Assembly (NCBI GenBank): GCA_035513275.1
Contig: DATKCJ010000126.1
Coordinates: 1-7,851, forward strand
Direction of reading: 5' to 3'
Origin: DATKCJ01 sp035513275
Lineage (GTDB): Bacteria > Verrucomicrobiota > Verrucomicrobiia > Opitutales > Opitutaceae
DNA length: 7,851 nucleotides
Shown: in pieces, positions 4,567-7,851 of the stretch
Layout: each line of letters begins with the position of its first letter
Numbering within the stretch: the first letter of the stretch is position 1
Program-made: the position numbers and the translations under genes
The notes under the pieces: model-generated
Seen by the model: the letters and a program-made list of their open reading frames with translations, nothing else
The model's database searches: none
What the model was told of the DNA's origin: nothing

Positions 4567-5613
4567 CTACCCAAGCAGCCCGCGATAGAGAAAATACCCG
4601 TAGGCCGCGACGAGCACCGCACCCATCCAGCGGGGCATCCGGCCAAGCACCGAGACAAAGAGCAGGTGCACGACCGCCGCGCCTGCGAGGAGCACGATGC
4701 CGTCCTGCAATTGCGGCGTGACGTTGACCGGCGCAAACAGTGCGAAGATTCCCACGCCGAGCGGGATGCAGATGTGTCCGTCGCCCACTTGCGAGCTGTA
4801 GACGATGTCGGCGCGGTTTCGCCATCCGTAATAGAGCGCCAGCATCGCATTCGGCACGACCATCAGCCATCCGCTCAGCCAGCCGAGCATCGAGGCATTC
4901 ACGAAAGAGCCGTTTGCGGTCGATATCCACGCGACGAGCCAGTCGATGCTCACGTAAAGCGCCCACGCGCCGACGCCGACCGCGGTGAAATCCACGAGCA
5001 GCCGCACCGGATTCAGGGAGCGCTTGTTGCGGACATTGTGCTTGAGCACCTCGATGACGTGAAGGCATTGCCAAAACCCGAAGAGGCCCACGAGCACGAG
5101 GCCGTCGAAGAAATTCACGCGCCCGTCGCGCCCCAGCGCCCAGAGCACGCCGCTAAAAAAGATCGCCGCGAGAATCGTGAGCACGAGGGAGAGTCGATTG
5201 AGCCGGTGCTGGTCGGCGTCGCGCTTCTTCGCGCGCTTGGTCGGGATAACGTTCATGCCCCAGATAAGCGCCGGCAGGCCGATGAGCAGCGTGAGGTTGG
5301 TGGCGTTGTTGACGATCGCGTTGGTGAGCACCGCCTCCGACGAGCCGCCGCGATGGCCCATCACGAAAACGAAGATCAAGTTCGAGAGCCCCGAGCAATA
5401 GGGCATGACCAGCGTGCCGACCGCGGTGCCTTCGAAGCCGTATTCGGTCATCGCGTTGAGCCGCCAGATCATGAGGAACGAAGCGACAAGGAAAACGAAT
5501 GTGAACAGCGGCGCCGCCCACATCCCCGTTCCCTCGATGTTGTTCACCCAATCGTTCACGCGCCCGGAATCCTTGGGCGAGGCAGACGCGATGCAATCCG
5601 GCAATCGGGACAT
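4567..5613 (-). CDS. Divergent Na+/Ca2+-exchanger-like membrane protein (CaCA superfamily)
   Basis: A 348-aa protein with about ten hydrophobic segments (roughly 34-50, 64-85, 97-120, 141-161, 169-187, 204-230, 241-262, 280-294, 304-322, 329-345). Two regions resemble the inverted alpha-repeats of CaCA cation exchangers: 61-115, with SGLSNL and TNAIVNNATNLTLLIG, and 243-295, with VVPNAMLAL and SSQVGDGHICIPLG. In typical members the first parts read TSLPEL and the second GNxxGSNxxN. Here both key glutamates seem replaced by asparagine (N78, N255), while N98, N103 and N106 are kept. The family exchanges Na+ or H+ for Ca2+ across the inner membrane; substrate here is uncertain. Start: ATG at 5613 gives a nonhydrophobic 30-residue lead. 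A GTG at 5559 (residue 19) preceded by AAGGA 10 bases upstream is a good alternative, and ATG at 5523 is less likely. It is divergent from the methyltransferase with a 181-bp or slightly longer gap. Confidence 0.8.
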   Translation of the reverse strand: MSRLPDCIASASPKDSGRVNDWVNNIEGTGMWAAPLFTFVFLVASFLMIWRLNAMTEYGFEGTAVGTLVMPYCSGLSNLIFVFVMGHRGGSSEAVLTNAIVNNATNLTLLIGLPALIWGMNVIPTKRAKKRDADQHRLNRLSLVLTILAAIFFSGVLWALGRDGRVNFFDGLVLVGLFGFWQCLHVIEVLKHNVRNKRSLNPVRLLVDFTAVGVGAWALYVSIDWLVAWISTANGSFVNASMLGWLSGWLMVVPNAMLALYYGWRNRADIVYSSQVGDGHICIPLGVGIFALFAPVNVTPQLQDGIVLLAGAAVVHLLFVSVLGRMPRWMGAVLVAAYGYFLYRGLLG

Positions 5614-5794
5614 GCGAGACCGAAGCCTCGACCGCCGCGCGCCAGGCTGGGCGACGGCCTCGCGTCATCGCCTACTTCGCGCCGGCGGCCCCTGACCTTG
5701 CCGCGGCTCTGGTCCCGGTGCGCACCTGCCAATCAATTGTGAACTCTTGCGACAGGCGTTTGCCTTTCGGTGGCGCCGCGTCCAGTGTTGCGCC

Positions 5795-6457
5795 GTGTTT
5801 CGGACCATCCAACCGGAGATCCTCGACTCTCTGCCCCATGACCATCCCGCCGCGTTGCGAAACCGGCGTGATCTGCGACTGATCAATTTCATCATGGGTG
5901 CCGAGCGCTGGTTTGCGCGCGCGCTGAAGCGCGTGAGCGCGCCGCGCGACTCGATCCTCGAACTTGGCGCCGGCACTGGCGAACTCGGGCTCTCACTCTC
6001 CGCCGCGATCGGACCCGTGCGCTACACCGGGCTCGACTTCTGGCCGCGACCGCCTGACTGGCCCGACCACTGGCGCTGGCTTCAAACCGACCTGCTGGAT
6101 TTTCAGAACTACGCGAGTCAATCGGTCGTGATCGGCAACCTGATACTGCACCAGTTTACCGCGGAGGAACTCGCGGGCATCGGACAGATGATGCAGCAGC
6201 ACGCGCGCGTGATCGTGTTCTCCGAGCCGGCGCGCCGAAAACTCCACGTCTGGCAGATTCGGTTGCTCGCGCCGTTCAGTTTAAGCGCAGTCGCGAAACA
6301 CGACGCGTGCGTCAGCATCCAGGCCGGATTCCTCGGCGAGGAATTGCCGATGGCGCTCGGGCTCGACCGCCGGCATTGGAAGTGGACCGTGACCACTGGA
6401 TTTCGCGGCTACTACCGCATGGTCGCCGTGCGGCGCTCGAGCAGCAGCCGTCACTGA
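5795..6457 (+). CDS. Class I SAM-dependent methyltransferase
   Basis: A 220-aa protein from the GTG at 5795 (MFRTIQPEILDSLP...). The frame stays open upstream to a TTG at 5747, but those 16 residues (rich in Arg and Cys) look noncoding and I recall relatives beginning near FRT.QPEILD. No clear ribosome site is seen for either start. SAM-binding motif I is ILELGAGTGELG (54-65), and the acidic residue after strand 2 is in TGLDFWP (D81). The motif III-like strand is SVVIGNLILHQF (110-121), and VIVFSEPARR (139-148) is motif IV/V-like. The leader PEILDSLPHDHP..LRNRRDLRLIN resembles methyltransferases I associate with type III polyketide synthase and FAD-oxidoreductase clusters, so a phenolic-lipid or polyketide tailoring role is plausible. 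No synthase is in the window. It converges with the HxlR gene, 39 bases apart. Confidence 0.85.
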   Translation: MFRTIQPEILDSLPHDHPAALRNRRDLRLINFIMGAERWFARALKRVSAPRDSILELGAGTGELGLSLSAAIGPVRYTGLDFWPRPPDWPDHWRWLQTDLLDFQNYASQSVVIGNLILHQFTAEELAGIGQMMQQHARVIVFSEPARRKLHVWQIRLLAPFSLSAVAKHDACVSIQAGFLGEELPMALGLDRRHWKWTVTTGFRGYYRMVAVRRSSSSRH

Positions 6458-6460
6458 GAG

Positions 6461-6485
6461 GCGATCGTCGACGCGCCGTCGTCGC
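6461..6485. terminator. Candidate shared terminator between convergent genes
   Basis: GCGA(6461-6464)...TCGC(6482-6485) enclose CGACG-CGC-CGTCG (6469-6481), giving 5 bp + 4 bp of stem with a 4-nt bulge. It lies in the 39-base gap between the methyltransferase stop and the HxlR stop, so it could serve both strands. No clean T-tract is present on either side. Confidence 0.3.
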
Positions 6486-6496
6486 TGCTCTGCATT

Positions 6497-6832
6497 CTAT
6501 TGCCGGCCGGCGTGCTCCTCGTCCAGGTCGCGGATTCGCTCGATTATTTCGGAGAGCTTCTTGCCCGTCCCCGTGGGTAAGTATTCCACGCGCAGCACCT
6601 TTCCGGAATATTCGCTGCGCGTAATCAGTTCGTAGTCGATCAGTTTGCGAAGCCTTTCGTTGAGCACCTTCGTCGAGATTCCGGGAATGAACCGCTCGAG
6701 CTGCCCCGGGCGTGTGACGCCGCGGCCGATTGCCGCCAGCACCGCTGCGGACCATTTGCAGCCAACGACATCCTCGAGCCGGCGGTAGGCTGCGCGCTCC
6801 GGGATGCTGAGGTGTTTGCCCTTGCGCTTCAT
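6497..6832 (-). CDS. HxlR-family winged-helix transcriptional regulator
   Basis: A 111-aa protein from ATG at 6832 (MKRKGKHLSIPERAAY), the usual size for HxlR regulators. The frame extends to an ATG at 6925, but the extra 31 residues run through the palindromic control region and do not look like protein. Family marks are VVGCKWSAAVLAAI (22-35, normally IGGKW..xIL), the recognition helix region ERFIPGISTKVLNERLRKL (46-64), the wing YSGKVLRVEYLPTGTGKKL (75-93), and a C-terminal dimer helix. HxlR proteins are dimers that often respond to electrophiles, aldehydes or disulfide stress. C25 is the only cysteine and sits beside the conserved KW, so a redox switch is possible (inference). It is divergent from the CPVC protein gene and probably controls it and itself. 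Confidence 0.9.
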   Translation of the reverse strand: MKRKGKHLSIPERAAYRRLEDVVGCKWSAAVLAAIGRGVTRPGQLERFIPGISTKVLNERLRKLIDYELITRSEYSGKVLRVEYLPTGTGKKLSEIIERIRDLDEEHAGRQ

Positions 6833-6888
6833 GGCTGGGATGGGCCCGTTTCTACCGACTCGTGGGTTCGATGCGAGGCACCTCTTCA

Positions 6889-6935
6889 GGTTACCAGGAA
6901 CACACGGCGTGTGAATGGGGAACAAAACGGTAACC
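6889..6935. promoter_or_regulatory. Palindromic control region between HxlR and CPVC genes
   Basis: GGTTACC (6889-6895) and GGTAACC (6929-6935) are perfect 7-bp inverted repeats. Inside lies CACACG-G-CGTGTG (6901-6913), a second perfect dyad. The word GGAACA occurs at 6897-6902 and GGGAACA at 6918-6924. HxlR regulators usually bind dyads in the region shared with a divergent target gene, so these are the best operator candidates. The HxlR ATG is 57 bases away, the CPVC ATG about 105. No convincing -35/-10 pair was found. Confidence 0.5.
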
Positions 6936-7039
6936 GACCACCGAATCGTGCCCTCTGCCGCTCTTCAGGCATTTGTGCGACACTCATCGGCGAACCCCGG
7001 CTCGTCTGCCGGACCTCCAACCCAAAGTCGGAAGATCCC

Positions 7040-7276
7040 ATGAAAACCAAAGCCACATTCTACCACGCCGGTTGCCCGGTCTGTGTCGCCGCCGAGAACA
7101 GCATCGCAGCCGCACTCGACCCGGCGCGGTTCGACGTCGAGGTCGTGCACCTTGGTGCCGAGAAGTCCCGCGTTGCGGAGGCCGAAACAGCCGGCATAAA
7201 ATCGGTGCCTGCCCTTCTCCTAGGAAATTCGGTCTTCCACATCAACTTCGGCGCTGCCATCGAGGCGCTCCGATAG
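7040..7276 (+). CDS. Small thioredoxin/glutaredoxin-fold protein with a CPVC active site
   Basis: A 78-aa cytoplasmic protein, MKTKATFYHAGCPVC. GGAAG 5 bases before the ATG is a good ribosome site and fixes the start; the frame extends further upstream only through intergenic DNA. The order is strand (ATFYHA), C12-P-V-C15 at the start of helix 1, strand FDVEVVHLG (31-39), helix, cis-proline motif SVPALLL (55-61, P57), strand and short C-terminal helix. This is a minimal thioredoxin-like fold with the redox-active pair and cis-Pro intact. The expected role is thiol-disulfide exchange in the cytoplasm. Proteins of this kind often lie beside HxlR regulators, and divergent transcription from 6832 supports a regulator-target pair. 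It is not DsbA-like (no signal peptide). A 5-bp hairpin 13 bases after the stop may end the transcript. Confidence 0.85.
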   Translation: MKTKATFYHAGCPVCVAAENSIAAALDPARFDVEVVHLGAEKSRVAEAETAGIKSVPALLLGNSVFHINFGAAIEALR

Positions 7277-7289
7277 AGTACACTGACCG

Positions 7290-7305
7290 GCCGGGTGCAG
7301 CCGGC
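7290..7305 (+). terminator. Weak hairpin after the CPVC gene
   Basis: GCCGG-GTGCAG-CCGGC, a 5-bp stem with a 6-nt loop, 13 bases past the TAG at 7274-7276. There is no T-tract, so its role as terminator is doubtful. Confidence 0.25.
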
Positions 7306-7424
7306 AGGCCGTGATCCGCATGCGATTGCGCAAGTTTGCCTTTTCACCGGGCAATGGCACCTTACCCACGTGCTGTTCCTCATCGAACCCGGGACAACCC
7401 GCATCCTGCCTTCCCTTCGCAGAC

Positions 7425-7445
7425 GCCGACTCGCACCGAGTCGGC
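7425..7445 (+). promoter_or_regulatory. Perfect hairpin just before the FAD oxidoreductase start
   Basis: GCCGACTCG-CAC-CGAGTCGGC is a 9-bp perfect stem with a 3-nt loop, ending 7 bases before the GTG at 7453. It occupies the place of a ribosome-binding site; no Shine-Dalgarno is seen. It could be an operator, a structured leader affecting translation, or the end of the preceding transcript. Confidence 0.45.
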
Positions 7446-7452
7446 AAGACAC

Positions 7453-7851
7453 GTGAAGACGATCCAGATCGCGGGCGGCGGGCTTGCCGGGCTCGCCACT
7501 GGGATCGCGCTTCGACAGCGTTGCGTGCCGGTTGTGATCCACGAGGCAGGCGACCTGCCGAGGCACCGCGTGTGCGGCGAATTCATCGCGGGGCTCGACG
7601 GCGCGACGATCGAGGCGCTCGCGCTCGAGCCGCTTCTCACCGACGCACCGCGCCACGATGCGATGTTGTGGCACATCGCCGGCCGCGAAGTCGGCCGCAG
7701 CAACTTCCCTCAGCCCGCGATCGGCATCAGCCGGCACGCCCTCGACTCGCGCATGGCCGCGGCGTTTCAGGACGCGGGCGGCGAGTTGCGGCTTCGCAGC
7801 CGCGCCAAGTTCGAGCCGGGAGCTGAGGGATGGCTCGACGCGACGGGACGT
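7453..7851 (+). CDS. FAD-dependent oxidoreductase, N-terminal part (3' truncated)
   Basis: Starting at GTG 7453 the frame is open for 133 codons to the window edge. The start begins directly with the FAD strand VKTIQIAGGGLAGLATGIAL, containing the GxGxxG dinucleotide-binding motif (GGGLAG, 8-13), and ends strand 2 with the acidic residue of VIHEAG (E31). LPRHRVCGEFI (35-45) and GISRHALDSRM (94-104) match the geranylgeranyl-reductase / FixC / monooxygenase-like flavoprotein group, in which an 'R.CGEF' segment contacts FAD and 'SR..LD..L' follows. The reaction may be reduction or hydroxylation of a lipid or aromatic product, but the substrate-binding half is missing. No ribosome site is evident and a perfect hairpin precedes the start. 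Together with the methyltransferase it suggests a tailoring cluster, possibly with a type III polyketide synthase to the right (inference). Confidence 0.85.
   Translation, partial: MKTIQIAGGGLAGLATGIALRQRCVPVVIHEAGDLPRHRVCGEFIAGLDGATIEALALEPLLTDAPRHDAMLWHIAGREVGRSNFPQPAIGISRHALDSRMAAAFQDAGGELRLRSRAKFEPGAEGWLDATGR

Noticed and set aside
4396..5742. 448-codon open frame on the plus strand
   Set aside because: It is antisense to the exchanger-like gene and runs through the family C and heptad repeats. The composition (RHEDR-rich, no hydrophobic core) is typical of antisense translation.
6833..6925. Longer N-terminus for the HxlR regulator from ATG at 6925
   Set aside because: It would add 31 residues unlike the family and cover the dyads that look like operators. 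The ATG at 6832 gives the usual family size.
6812..7039. Longer N-terminus for the CPVC protein
   Set aside because: The extra residues come from intergenic DNA and overlap the HxlR start, whereas the ATG at 7040 has a good GGAAG ribosome site and begins with the first strand of the fold.
7220..7447. 75-codon minus-strand frame over 7277-7447
   Set aside because: A phrase in it looked faintly like a mobile-element protein, but it is antisense to the CPVC gene end, starts in the 7425-7445 hairpin and has no second supporting feature.
7311..7826. 171-codon plus-strand frame
   Set aside because: It is out of frame with the FAD oxidoreductase, whose GxGxxG, RVCGEF and SRHALD motifs lie in the frame starting at 7453.

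Overview
The window comes from a high-GC bacterial chromosome. Weak Shine-Dalgarno signals, frequent non-ATG starts, the type of GC-rich hairpin repeats between genes, and the remembered look of several proteins suggest Verrucomicrobiota, probably near Opitutaceae. This is recognition from memory, not a search result. Nothing indicates a plasmid, prophage, CRISPR array, tRNA or rRNA.

Layout: (1) Bases 1-464 are the 3' end of a thiamine-pyrophosphate 2-oxoacid:ferredoxin oxidoreductase beta subunit (+). (2) Bases 465-940 hold no gene but a dense mosaic of small repeats and hairpins. (3) On the minus strand a membrane PAS-PAS-PAS histidine kinase (3596 to 1497) is followed by a small exported protein with a possible OB-fold (1405 to 941). 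(4) Bases 3597-3906 hold palindromic repeats; then a 139-aa protein of unknown function (3907-4326, +). (5) Bases 4327-4566 are a second repeat island, including two inverted repeat pairs. (6) A divergent Na+/Ca2+-exchanger-like membrane protein lies on the minus strand (5613 to 4567). (7) A SAM-dependent methyltransferase (about 5795-6457, +) converges with an HxlR-family regulator (6832 to 6497, -). That regulator is divergent from a 78-aa thioredoxin-fold CPVC protein (7040-7276, +). (8) The window ends inside an FAD-dependent oxidoreductase (7453 to beyond 7851, +).

Functional reading: genes 5795-7851 look like parts of a specialised lipid or polyketide tailoring locus (methyltransferase plus FAD oxidoreductase). 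A likely redox-responsive pair (HxlR regulator and CPVC protein) sits between them, with palindromes in the shared 207-bp intergenic region. The histidine kinase has no response regulator in the window.

The most distinctive non-coding signal is a set of at least three short repeat families. Each consists of GTAG next to a GC-rich hairpin, the architecture of REP sequences mobilised by RAYT transposases. One inverted pair carries a compensatory base-pair change. Degenerate 7-bp tandem arrays lie beside them. No new defence or mobile system with its own proteins is visible; the repeats and the altered exchanger active site are the best leads.
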